In this document: in pieces, positions 1 through 5,081 of the stretch
Position numbering within the stretch: the first letter of the stretch is position 1
Layout of the letters: every line of letters starts with the position of its first letter
Origin: Firmicutes bacterium CAG:95
GTDB taxonomy: Bacteria; Bacillota; Clostridia; Lachnospirales; Lachnospiraceae
NCBI GenBank assembly: GCA_000438155.1
Contig: FR902973.1
Location: 8,975 to 15,407, forward strand
Direction of reading: 5' to 3'
DNA length: 6,433 nucleotides
Position numbers and translations under genes: made by a program
The notes under the pieces: model-generated
Database searches by the model: none
The model's input: the letters and a program-made list of their open reading frames with translations, nothing else
Told to the model about the DNA's origin: nothing

Positions 1-863
1 AGCGGAATATTTTCTCCAGAGTGATGGAGATGCATCAGAGAAATACGGCTGCAAATGGTAAGATCCTGAAATACCTTTCTGCAACGTATCTTTACCCGAA
101 GGATTTTGCCCATCTGTTATATGCATCCCAGCTTTTACAGGCGGATGCGATTCGTTATGGCGTGGAGCATTTCCGTAGATATCGTGGAAGATGCATGGGA
201 GCTGTCGTATGGCAGTTAAATGATATCTGGCCGGTAGCATCCTGGGCAAGCATTGATTACTATGGCAGATGGAAAGCCCTTCACTATGCAGAACGTAAGA
301 TGTTTGCACCGGTAATGATTTCCTGTGAGGAGACCGGCGAACTGAGTGAACGTCCATATTGTATTGCAGAGCCAAAGCCGATTGAGAAGAGTGGTACCCT
401 TCATGTAGCAAATGAAACCTTTGAGGCGGTTACCGGTATTGTGAGATGGTCGCTGCGGGATTCAGAAAGTAAGGTACTTGAAAGCGGAGAAGAGACCGTG
501 ACGGTACCGGCATTGGATGGCGTATGGCTTGAAAAGAAGGACTTCAGCTCTTATGATGAAAGAGAAATCCACATGACCTACAGCTTTATCGTGGATGGAA
601 AGGCGGTATCTGAAAACACCTGTCTGTTTACGGCACCGAAGCATTATTACTTCAAGAACCCGCATCTTAGCCTAAAGCAGGAGGGCAGCAGGATCACTGT
701 AACAGCCGATGCTTATGCAAAGAATGTAGAGCTGTATGATGAGAGTGGGGATGTTCGTTTCTCTGATAATTATTTTGATATGGATGCCGGTGAATATACG
801 GTAGAAATCATTGAAGGCACCCCAGTGAACCTACAATGTAGAAGTGTATTTGATATTGCATAA
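1..863 (+). CDS. GH2 family beta-mannosidase, C-terminal part (5' end outside window)
   Basis: The frame is open from base 3 to the TAA at 861-863, giving 286 residues of a protein that begins upstream. Beta-mannosidases of glycoside hydrolase family 2 remove terminal beta-mannose from the non-reducing ends of mannan or N-glycan oligosaccharides; family members usually exceed 800 residues, so about a third is present. Numbering from base 3, VMEMHQRN (7-14), VWQLNDIWP (69-77) and the stretch WASIDYYGRWKALHYAER (81-98) are typical of the end of the GH2 mannosidase barrel. The rest (about 105-286) is beta-rich, as expected for the C-terminal Ig-like domains. The catalytic glutamates lie upstream of the window in this family and cannot be checked. 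I see no signal that separates it cleanly from the ZIP gene 63 bases downstream. An internal start at 21 is not the gene start. Confidence 0.88.
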   Translation, partial: RNIFSRVMEMHQRNTAANGKILKYLSATYLYPKDFAHLLYASQLLQADAIRYGVEHFRRYRGRCMGAVVWQLNDIWPVASWASIDYYGRWKALHYAERKMFAPVMISCEETGELSERPYCIAEPKPIEKSGTLHVANETFEAVTGIVRWSLRDSESKVLESGEETVTVPALDGVWLEKKDFSSYDEREIHMTYSFIVDGKAVSENTCLFTAPKHYYFKNPHLSLKQEGSRITVTADAYAKNVELYDESGDVRFSDNYFDMDAGEYTVEIIEGTPVNLQCRSVFDIA

Positions 864-888
864 GGGAAAAGGCACCATTTCTTTTCCC
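864..888 (+). other. weak stem-loop after the mannosidase stop
   Basis: GGGAAAAG (864-871) pairs with CTTTTCCC (881-888) around a 9-base loop, directly after the stop codon. No T-tract follows (next bases are CGGTAATAAC), so this is not a convincing intrinsic terminator. It could protect a 3' end or simply be chance. The rest of the 63-base gap shows no clear promoter, so the ZIP gene may be partly transcribed with the mannosidase gene. Confidence 0.35.
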
Positions 889-926
889 CGGTAATAACAT
901 AAGAGTAAATCAAAAGGGAGATTGGT

Positions 927-1703
927 ATGTCTGAAATGATTGTATTGCTGGTTCCACTGCTTGGTACGACGCTCGGCGCAGCAATGGTATTCCTGATGCG
1001 CAACGAGATGAATGCCCGGCTGGAAAAAGCGTTGCTTGGATTTGCGGCAGGAGTGATGATTGCCGCATCTGTCTGGTCACTCTTAATTCCGTCCATTGAT
1101 ATGGCAGCGGAACAGGGAGTGATCCCGTGGGTTCCTGCACTGGTTGGTTTCTTGCTTGGAATCGTATTTTTACTGCTGATTGATACACTGACTCCTCACC
1201 TGCATCTTGCAAGTGACAAGCCGGAAGGGGTGAAAAGCGGATTCTCGAAAACAACCATGATGCTGCTTGCCGTCACGATTCATAATATTCCGGAGGGAAT
1301 GGCGGTAGGTGTGGCCTTTGCAGGAGCCGTGATGGGTAATACCGGAATCACGATGGCAGGGGCGCTTGCACTCGCGGTTGGTATTGCCATTCAGAATTTC
1401 CCGGAGGGAGCCATTATTTCCATGCCTTTAAGAGGAGAAGGCATGAGCAGGACGAAGGCCTTCGTCTGTGGTGTGTTATCCGGGATTGTAGAACCCATTG
1501 GCGCACTCCTTACCATTTGGTTAACCTCAAGCATCCGTCCCGCGCTTCCGTATTTTCTGTCCTTTGCGGCAGGAGCCATGATTTATGTTGTGGTCGAGGA
1601 GCTGATTCCGGAATCGCAGAATGGGGAACACACCAATATCGGAACCATTGGTGTGGCGGTTGGATTTGCGCTGATGATGGTACTGGATGTGGCATTAGGC
1701 TGA
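927..1703 (+). CDS. ZIP-family divalent metal transporter (GufA/ZupT-like)
   Basis: A 258-residue integral membrane protein of the ZIP family, which moves divalent metals such as Zn2+, Fe2+ or Mn2+ into the cytoplasm. About eight hydrophobic segments are visible. The metal-site motifs are intact: HNIPEG (119-124) with VAFAG after it in TM4, and NFPEG (157-161) in TM5; E189 and the E224-E225 pair are further possible ligands. A short loop with HLH (91-93) lies in the place where ZIP proteins often carry a histidine-rich loop. The length and the sequence GIAIQNFPEGAIISMPLRGE (152-171) favour the short GufA/ZupT type. The start is supported by GGGAG at 916-920, six bases before the ATG. No hairpin terminator follows, so read-through into the regulator gene is possible. 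Which metal it carries cannot be told from sequence; the Fur-like gene next door makes iron, zinc or manganese reasonable. Confidence 0.9.
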   Translation: MSEMIVLLVPLLGTTLGAAMVFLMRNEMNARLEKALLGFAAGVMIAASVWSLLIPSIDMAAEQGVIPWVPALVGFLLGIVFLLLIDTLTPHLHLASDKPEGVKSGFSKTTMMLLAVTIHNIPEGMAVGVAFAGAVMGNTGITMAGALALAVGIAIQNFPEGAIISMPLRGEGMSRTKAFVCGVLSGIVEPIGALLTIWLTSSIRPALPYFLSFAAGAMIYVVVEELIPESQNGEHTNIGTIGVAVGFALMMVLDVALG

Positions 1704-1740
1704 ATGGTTAAAGAAATTGTAATTCGAAGGCAGGCTCTCC

Positions 1741-1768
1741 TTGACATTATTGAGAAAAAAGTTATAAT
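1741..1768 (+). promoter_or_regulatory. sigma-A promoter of the Fur/HD-GYP gene
   Basis: A perfect -35 TTGACA (1741-1746) and a perfect -10 TATAAT (1763-1768) are separated by 16 bases. The predicted transcription start is near 1775, leaving a leader of about 172 bases before the ATG at 1947. A promoter this strong ahead of a regulator normally implies a repressor, and a palindrome does cover the predicted start. Confidence 0.85.
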
Positions 1769-1772
1769 AACG

Positions 1773-1788
1773 GTTAGATATAGCTAAC
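1773..1788 (+). promoter_or_regulatory. GTTAG-N6-CTAAC palindrome over the transcription start (putative operator)
   Basis: GTTAG (1773-1777) and CTAAC (1784-1788) are perfect inverted 5-mers separated by ATATAG. The element begins five bases after the -10, so a bound protein would block initiation. The TTAG/CTAA half-sites resemble those of DtxR-type metalloregulators more than the TGATAAT half-sites of classical Fur. The binding protein is unknown; the downstream Fur-like protein is an obvious candidate for autoregulation. Confidence 0.5.
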
Positions 1789-1789
1789 A

Positions 1790-1822
1790 AAGTAAGGCGC
1801 ATACCTTGTGTGTGCCTTACTT
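1790..1822 (+). other. long stem-loop in the leader of the Fur/HD-GYP gene
   Basis: Bases 1790-1803 pair with 1809-1822 around the 5-base loop CCTTG: 14 consecutive pairs, two of them G-U. The bases after it are AAAAATCC on this strand, with no T-tract, so it is not an intrinsic terminator. It starts about 15 bases into the predicted transcript and may stabilise the 5' end, take part in leader control, or act as a DNA inverted repeat. I do not recognise a known riboswitch family here. Confidence 0.6.
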
Positions 1823-1833
1823 AAAAATCCAGT

Positions 1834-1849
1834 GTTAGCAACAACTAAC
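1834..1849 (+). promoter_or_regulatory. second GTTAG-N6-CTAAC palindrome (putative operator)
   Basis: GTTAG (1834-1838), CAACAA, CTAAC (1845-1849): the same half-sites and the same 6-base spacing as the element at 1773-1788, 61 bases downstream of it. The flanking T1833 and A1850 extend the symmetry by one pair. A further lone CTAAC half-site occurs at 1865-1869. Two equally spaced copies in one leader suggest cooperative or looping repression, although in RNA each could also form a weak 5-bp hairpin. Confidence 0.45.
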
Positions 1850-1894
1850 ATCGGATAATCAGTGCTAACTAAAACCGACAAACTAAAAGAGGAA

Positions 1895-1918
1895 CTTATC
1901 CATAGAAACAGAGATAAG
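1895..1918 (+). other. small leader hairpin before the Fur/HD-GYP start
   Basis: CTTATC (1895-1900) pairs with GATAAG (1913-1918) around a 12-base loop, 28 bases before the ATG. It is short and AT-rich. With the hairpin at 1790-1822 it makes the second half of a structured leader, but on its own it could be chance. Confidence 0.25.
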
Positions 1919-1946
1919 CCGGAACTCAATAGAGGAAAGGTGACAA

Positions 1947-2879
1947 ATGAATATAGTATATGAACATGAAACAGGGAACAGATCCTATAACAGGAAGGGA
2001 ACAGATCATACGGAAGAAAGGTTTCAGAATAATAACATGCAGAAGGAAATGATTGTCCGGCAGATGCGGGAGCGGGGATGCCGGATCACAAAGGCAAGAC
2101 TGACTTTGCTGGATGTGATTTTAGGTCAGGATTGCAGCAGCTGCAAGGAGATCTATTATATCGCGTCCCAGATGATTCCGGGGATCGGGATTGCAACGGT
2201 CTATCGGATGATGAATCTGTTAGAGGAGATCGGAGCCATTAACCGCAGTAATTCCTATAAGATTTCCTATTGTGAGCATTGCAGCGAGAATGGCATGGAT
2301 ATGGATTATCATGATATTATTGAATGCATTGCAAGCGCATTGGACGCCAAGGACAGCTATACCGCCGGTCACTCCCAGAGGGTGGGCGATATGGCACATG
2401 ATATTTGTCAATTGATCGGATTGTCAAAGGAGGATACCGAGAGGATCCATATTGCGGCGCATCTTCACGACATTGGAAAGATCGGGATACCGGACAGTGT
2501 TTTAAAAAAGCCGGAAAAGCTCAATGACGAGGAATGGGAGCAGATGAAACAGCACCCACAGATCGGGGCAAATATTTTAAGCAAATCCCACCGGTTAGTG
2601 GAGCTTAAGGAAATTGTGCTGCATCATCATGAGCGGTACGATGGCAAGGGCTATCCATCCGGGCTTAAGGCAGAAGAGATTCCGGTCGGAGCACGGATTA
2701 TAGCGATCTGTGATTCCATCGATGCCATGACCAGTACAAGACATTACCGTAATGCCATGACGCTTTCCCAGTGCTATGTGGAAATCGAGCGGAATCTGGG
2801 GAAGATGTATGATCCCATTATTGGAATGTATGTATTGAAGCATTGGGAGGAGATTACGAGACACATTGCGGAACAATAA
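1947..2879 (+). CDS. Fur-type winged-helix domain fused to an HD-GYP phosphodiesterase domain
   Basis: A 310-residue protein of two recognisable parts in one uninterrupted frame. Residues about 31-108 match the DNA-binding half of the Fur family: RERGCRITKARLTLLDVIL (41-59), CSSCKEIY (63-70) and GIATVYRMMNLLEEIGAI (81-98), the recognition-helix region. The Fur dimerisation and metal-sensing half is absent. Residues about 121-305 form a complete HD-GYP domain with H142, HDIGK (174-178), H203, HHE (227-229), DGKGYP (232-237) and D256. HD-GYP enzymes hydrolyse cyclic di-GMP at a two- or three-metal centre. CxxC pairs sit at 63-66 and 109-112. The start is chosen for AAAGGTG (1936-1942), four bases before the ATG; Met31 has no comparable site. 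No membrane segment is visible, so a cytoplasmic regulator is likely. Expression is from the promoter at 1741-1768, with putative operators around it. The function linking the two domains is unknown. Confidence 0.88.
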   Translation: MNIVYEHETGNRSYNRKGTDHTEERFQNNNMQKEMIVRQMRERGCRITKARLTLLDVILGQDCSSCKEIYYIASQMIPGIGIATVYRMMNLLEEIGAINRSNSYKISYCEHCSENGMDMDYHDIIECIASALDAKDSYTAGHSQRVGDMAHDICQLIGLSKEDTERIHIAAHLHDIGKIGIPDSVLKKPEKLNDEEWEQMKQHPQIGANILSKSHRLVELKEIVLHHHERYDGKGYPSGLKAEEIPVGARIIAICDSIDAMTSTRHYRNAMTLSQCYVEIERNLGKMYDPIIGMYVLKHWEEITRHIAEQ

Positions 2880-2928
2880 GGAGGACATTCGCCAGGCTTG
2901 GAATTGAGGATGGTATTTATAGAGGGCA

Positions 2929-2961
2929 CCTGTCATATCAACCGATGTGACAGGCGTTTTT
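2929..2961 (+). terminator. intrinsic terminator of the Fur/HD-GYP gene
   Basis: CCTGTCATAT (2929-2938) pairs with ATGTGACAGG (2945-2954), ten pairs with one G-U, around the loop CAACCG. A run of five T follows at 2957-2961. It lies 50 bases after the stop codon and separates the regulator from the esterase/transporter pair. Confidence 0.88.
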
Positions 2962-3020
2962 GCTGCCGGATAAGATATATGAGAAAAGGAACCGAGGCCC
3001 ATGGAAGATATTCCCTGCGG

Positions 3021-3049
3021 TTGACTTCCAATAGAAAATACGGTATTTT
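3021..3049 (+). promoter_or_regulatory. probable promoter of the esterase-transporter operon
   Basis: TTGACT (3021-3026, five of six to consensus) and TATTTT (3044-3049, four of six) are separated by 17 bases. The start would be near 3056, giving a leader of about 100 bases. The remainder of 2962-3141 holds no convincing small gene. Confidence 0.45.
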
Positions 3050-3120
3050 TTGAAGTGTGCTTATGGAAAGTGGGCAGAACTTTCGTGAGAGATCTATGGT
3101 GTGGTCATGAATCATAGAAT

Positions 3121-3135
3121 CTGAAGACATTTCAG
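3121..3135 (+). promoter_or_regulatory. short palindrome just upstream of the esterase start
   Basis: CTGAA (3121-3125) and TTCAG (3131-3135) are perfect inverted 5-mers with a 5-base spacer, ending nine bases before the ribosome binding site. It may be an operator, a small RNA hairpin near the ribosome site, or chance. Confidence 0.25.
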
Positions 3136-3143
3136 TATATTAT

Positions 3144-3148
3144 GGGAG
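3144..3148 (+). promoter_or_regulatory. ribosome binding site deciding the esterase start
   Basis: GGGAG, eight bases before ATG 3157. It lies inside the reading frame if the earlier ATG at 3142 is used, and so argues for the later start. Confidence 0.65.
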
Positions 3149-3156
3149 ATTTTATC

Positions 3157-3807
3157 ATGCAGCTGCATACATTACATACAAGTGAAAAGGGACCGGTGAT
3201 TCTCTGGGGGATGTATGAGTTCCGGGAAAGGGAGCTTCTGAATACTTATGAGACGATAGAGCATCTGACCGGGGATTGCGATTACACGTTGCTTGCTTTT
3301 GAAGTGATGGATTGGAACAGGGAGTTTTCTCCGTGGAAAAGTGAGGAAGTGGATGCATCCTTTGGAGGAGAAGCACCCCATACTCTTGAAGTTCTTCAAA
3401 ACGAGTACCTGCCACAGATCAGAGAGCAATACGGAAAAGAACGCAGCATCTATCTGATGGGCTATTCACTGGCTGGCTTATTTGCACTGTGGGCAATGTG
3501 TGAAACGGATGCGTTTGCCGGTGCAGGGAGTTGTTCCGGATCGCTGTGGTATCCGCAGTTTGTGCCCTATCTGGCAGAGCATCTGAATGAAATTTCCGGT
3601 AAGAAGATTTACATCAGTCTTGGCGGAAAAGAAGCGAACACGAAAGACCAACTTATGTCAACTATCGCAGACCGTACCAGAGAAACGGTAGAATTGTTAA
3701 AGCAATGCTGTGACGTGAAATATGAGCTGAATCCCGGAGGACATTTTGCAGATCCGGGGAAGCGGCTGGCAAAGGCTGTACGGTTTATAACAGGAGAGAC
3801 AAGATGA
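3157..3807 (+). CDS. putative alpha/beta-hydrolase (esterase)
   Basis: With the start at 3157 this is a 216-residue, apparently cytoplasmic protein without signal peptide. GYSLAG (102-107) is a GxSxxG nucleophile elbow with S104; GSLWYP (128-133) resembles the S-SLW stretch of the Fes/IroE and esterase-D-like hydrolases; H196 in NPGGHFADP is the likely catalytic histidine; the acid is probably E159 or D164. The fold class is well supported, the substrate is not. Siderophore-ester hydrolases belong to the same broad group, which is tempting beside iron genes, but nothing here proves it. The start at 3157 is preferred over the in-frame ATG at 3142: GGGAG at 3144-3148 sits eight bases before it, whereas 3142 has no upstream site and would bury this one. 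Its stop overlaps the next start by four bases. Confidence 0.75.
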   Translation: MQLHTLHTSEKGPVILWGMYEFRERELLNTYETIEHLTGDCDYTLLAFEVMDWNREFSPWKSEEVDASFGGEAPHTLEVLQNEYLPQIREQYGKERSIYLMGYSLAGLFALWAMCETDAFAGAGSCSGSLWYPQFVPYLAEHLNEISGKKIYISLGGKEANTKDQLMSTIADRTRETVELLKQCCDVKYELNPGGHFADPGKRLAKAVRFITGETR

Positions 3808-4703
3808 GCAAGACAGGTGCAAAGATACTGTTAACAACGGTTTTTATAGCAAGAGGAACGTCCTTTCTTTTTTCTAAAATATTGATGGAATCCATGTCAC
3901 CGATGAGCATTCTGGCGATCCGGTTTATTCTGGCATTTCTGGTTCTGGCGGTGATTTTCTTTAAAAAGCTGAAGGAATGCAGTGCGGAGAGCTTAAAGGG
4001 CGGGCTGATCTTAGGCGTTCTGTATACGGTCTGTATGATTTTTGAAATGTATGGATTGAGACAGATTGATTCCGGAGTCAGTGCCTTGATTGAAAATATG
4101 GCGATTGTCATGGTGCCGATTTATGCAGCGGTGCTGACGAAAGCTTTGCCACGGAAGAAAACCATGCTTTGTGCGGTACTGGCAGTGATCGGTGTAGGAT
4201 TTCTGTCCCTTACACAAAGCAGCAATCCGGGAGGCGGAATTGGCATTGCGTTAATGATCTGTGCGGCGATTACCTATGCTGCATGTATTATGACGACGGA
4301 ACATGTGACACAGAATGCAGATCCGGTTACGGTCGGTATGCTGCAGCTCGGTGTAATGGGTGTACTGTGCCTGATTGCATCGCTGTTTACTGGAAGCTTT
4401 GGTGTGCCACAGACAGGAAAGCAGTGGCTGATGCTGATGTTTCTTGTATTACTGTGCAGCTGCTTTGGATTTACGTTTCAACCGGTGGGACAGAAATATC
4501 TTCCGGTAGAAACCGCAGCAGTATTTACGGTGGTGAATCCTCTGACTGCCAGTGTGATGGGCGTAGTCCTTGCAGGTGAGGGCATGACGGTGTTGAAATT
4601 CATTGGGTATGTTTTGATTCTGACAGCGCTTGTGATTTATAATGGTTCAGGGGCAGCAAAAAACAGTAACATATGCAGTTCCTATGAAAAGGAAGAGCCC
4701 TGA
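3804..4703 (+). CDS. EamA/DMT-superfamily transporter
   Basis: A 299-residue, very hydrophobic protein with about ten membrane segments in two similar halves, as in the drug/metabolite transporter superfamily (two EamA domains). The first half opens with IARGTSFLFSKILMESMSP (15-33), the usual N-terminal EamA signature region; the second half ends with AVFTVVNPLTASVMGVVLAG (239-258), typical of the last EamA helices, followed by a hydrophilic tail. Such carriers move small metabolites or amino acids, often outward; the substrate cannot be named. AGGAG near 3791-3796 is the ribosome site, and the ATGA overlap with the esterase stop at 3804-3807 indicates translational coupling, so the two probably act together, for example hydrolysis of an ester and export or import of a product. 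The stop codon lies inside the terminator hairpin. Confidence 0.88.
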   Translation: MSKTGAKILLTTVFIARGTSFLFSKILMESMSPMSILAIRFILAFLVLAVIFFKKLKECSAESLKGGLILGVLYTVCMIFEMYGLRQIDSGVSALIENMAIVMVPIYAAVLTKALPRKKTMLCAVLAVIGVGFLSLTQSSNPGGGIGIALMICAAITYAACIMTTEHVTQNADPVTVGMLQLGVMGVLCLIASLFTGSFGVPQTGKQWLMLMFLVLLCSCFGFTFQPVGQKYLPVETAAVFTVVNPLTASVMGVVLAGEGMTVLKFIGYVLILTALVIYNGSGAAKNSNICSSYEKEEP

Positions 4704-4750
4704 TTTCATCATCTTGGCCATAATGAAAAGAGGACTCTTCTTTATTTTTT
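4692..4750 (+). terminator. intrinsic terminator of the esterase-EamA operon
   Basis: GAAGAGCCC (4692-4700) pairs with GGACTCTTC (4732-4740) with one C-A mismatch. TTTCAT (4704-4709) pairs with ATGAAA (4723-4728) as an upper stem, and the T-rich tract TTTATTTTTT follows at 4741-4750. The EamA stop codon (4701-4703) lies within the structure. On the minus strand the same hairpin is followed by CTTTTC, so it may also end transcripts from the fucosidase remnant side. Confidence 0.82.
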
Positions 4751-4755
4751 ACTCG

Positions 4756-4887
4756 TTACTCATATAATTTCACAGACTTCAAAAACACTTCATCTCTGGC
4801 AGCCGTGATGCGGAAGCTTTCTACACGCTGCCCCTTCGCAATATCCTCCTGTACAACAATATATTTGATGATTTGAACCGGATGCGG
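4756..4887 (-). pseudogene. remnant of a GH29 alpha-L-fucosidase C-terminus
   Basis: Minus-strand frame ending at TAA (4756-4758). It encodes IKYIVVQEDIAKGQRVESF, which resembles the QED-I-xGQRV segment near the C-terminal beta module of family 29 alpha-L-fucosidases. RITAARDEVFLKSVKLYE and a stop follow at once, and this reads like the very end of such enzymes (R-I-T-A-x-R ... VKLYE). In the intact family a few dozen residues would separate these segments, so an internal deletion is inferred. Upstream the similarity fades. A near-repeat of ATTTGA at 4863-4868 and 4871-4876 may mark a small insertion that shifted the frame from a plausible IRIRFKYIVV reading. No start codon or ribosome site is present (the open frame begins at a TTG). 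It is convergent with the EamA gene. The identity rests on recall of the family pattern, not on a search. Confidence 0.55.
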
Positions 4888-4929
4888 ATTTCTTTTCCGA
4901 TGGGAAGAAATGTTCCTATTCCGAATAAT

Positions 4930-4948
4930 CATCATTATCATCATTATC
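4930..4948 (+). repeat. two tandem ATCATTATC 9-mers, possible Fur-box-like element
   Basis: ATCATTATC occurs twice head to tail (4931-4939, 4940-4948), preceded by AATAATC. Aligned by eye, 4930-4948 matches 15 of 19 positions of the classical enteric Fur box. It sits about 35-55 bases upstream of the feoAB -10, but it is low-complexity AT-rich sequence at the edge of a pseudogene, so the match may be fortuitous. Confidence 0.35.
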
Positions 4949-4982
4949 GTACAATAAATTTGTATACGCAACAGCTGTCTTT

Positions 4983-5000
4983 GTGATAAAATTTAATCAC
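4983..5000 (+). promoter_or_regulatory. 18-bp palindrome over the feoAB -10 (putative metalloregulator operator)
   Basis: GTGATAAAATTTAATCAC is symmetric at 16 of 18 positions and covers the -10 and predicted start of feoAB, the classic place for a repressor. It is even-centred, unlike the odd-centred TGATAAT-N-ATTATCA box of Gram-positive Fur, and differs from the GTTAG palindromes at 1773 and 1834. The regulator could be Fur-, DtxR- or CRP/FNR-like; an iron-responsive one is the natural guess. Confidence 0.55.
4984..4992 (+). promoter_or_regulatory. extended -10 promoter of feoAB
   Basis: TG (4984-4985), one base, then TAAAAT (4987-4992, five of six to TATAAT) forms an extended -10. No good -35 sits at the usual distance (TTGTAT at 4960-4965 is 21 bases away), which extended -10 promoters tolerate. 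The predicted start is near 4999, giving a leader of about 80 bases. Confidence 0.5.
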
Positions 5001-5021
5001 TAAGATTTAAAAGGAAAAGAC

Positions 5022-5066
5022 GTGTATTGTAACCGTGAGGCGAGAAGCTGCCGGACAGTTACACAC
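5022..5066 (+). other. leader hairpin abutting the feoAB ribosome binding site
   Basis: GTGT (5022-5025) plus GTAAC (5029-5033), with a three-base ATT bulge, pair with GTTACACAC (5058-5066) for nine base pairs. The interior 5034-5057 is GC-richer and can fold further (GGC 5039-5041 with GCC 5050-5052). The 3' arm ends exactly where AAAGGAG begins (5067). No T-tract follows, so it is not a terminator. It may tune translation or mRNA stability; I do not recognise a known riboswitch. Confidence 0.5.
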
Positions 5067-5073
5067 AAAGGAG
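5067..5073 (+). promoter_or_regulatory. ribosome binding site deciding the feoAB start
   Basis: AAAGGAG lies eight bases before ATG 5082 but only two before the in-frame ATG 5076, so 5082 is the better start. Confidence 0.7.
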
Positions 5074-5081
5074 AAATGAAG

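Noticed and set aside
664..676. TTAGCCTAA, a DtxR-like core, within the mannosidase gene
   Set aside because: It is inside coding sequence (LSLKQ codons), far from any promoter, and short enough to be chance.
864..888. Hairpin after the mannosidase gene as a true terminator
   Set aside because: No T-tract follows the stem, so it is kept only as a weak stem-loop.
910..1254. 114-codon minus-strand frame opposite the ZIP gene
   Set aside because: It runs antisense to a well-supported gene and shows no recognisable domain.
1704..1946. A known riboswitch (Mn, NiCo, fluoride or c-di-GMP classes) in the regulator leader
   Set aside because: I looked for their conserved cores by eye and found none; only unassigned stem-loops can be supported.
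2037..2039. Met31 as the start of the Fur/HD-GYP protein
   Set aside because: The nearest purine-rich stretch is about 16 bases upstream, too far; ATG 1947 has AAAGGTG four bases ahead. The first 30 residues are not domain sequence, so it stays possible but less likely.
2595..3002. 135-codon minus-strand frame opposite the HD-GYP 3' end
   Set aside because: It crosses the terminator and is antisense to conserved HD-GYP motifs; no ribosome site or family resemblance.
2910..3050. Short + strand frame of about 46 codons beginning MVFIEGT
   Set aside because: It spans the intrinsic terminator at 2929-2961, has no ribosome site and ends within the next promoter region.
3142..3144. ATG 3142 as esterase start
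   Set aside because: No ribosome binding site upstream; it would place the good GGGAG site inside the gene.
4169..4579. 136-codon open frame on the + strand inside the EamA gene
   Set aside because: It is an overlapping frame within a clear membrane-protein gene, has no family resemblance or ribosome site, and is rich in Cys/Arg/Gly as shifted frames often are.
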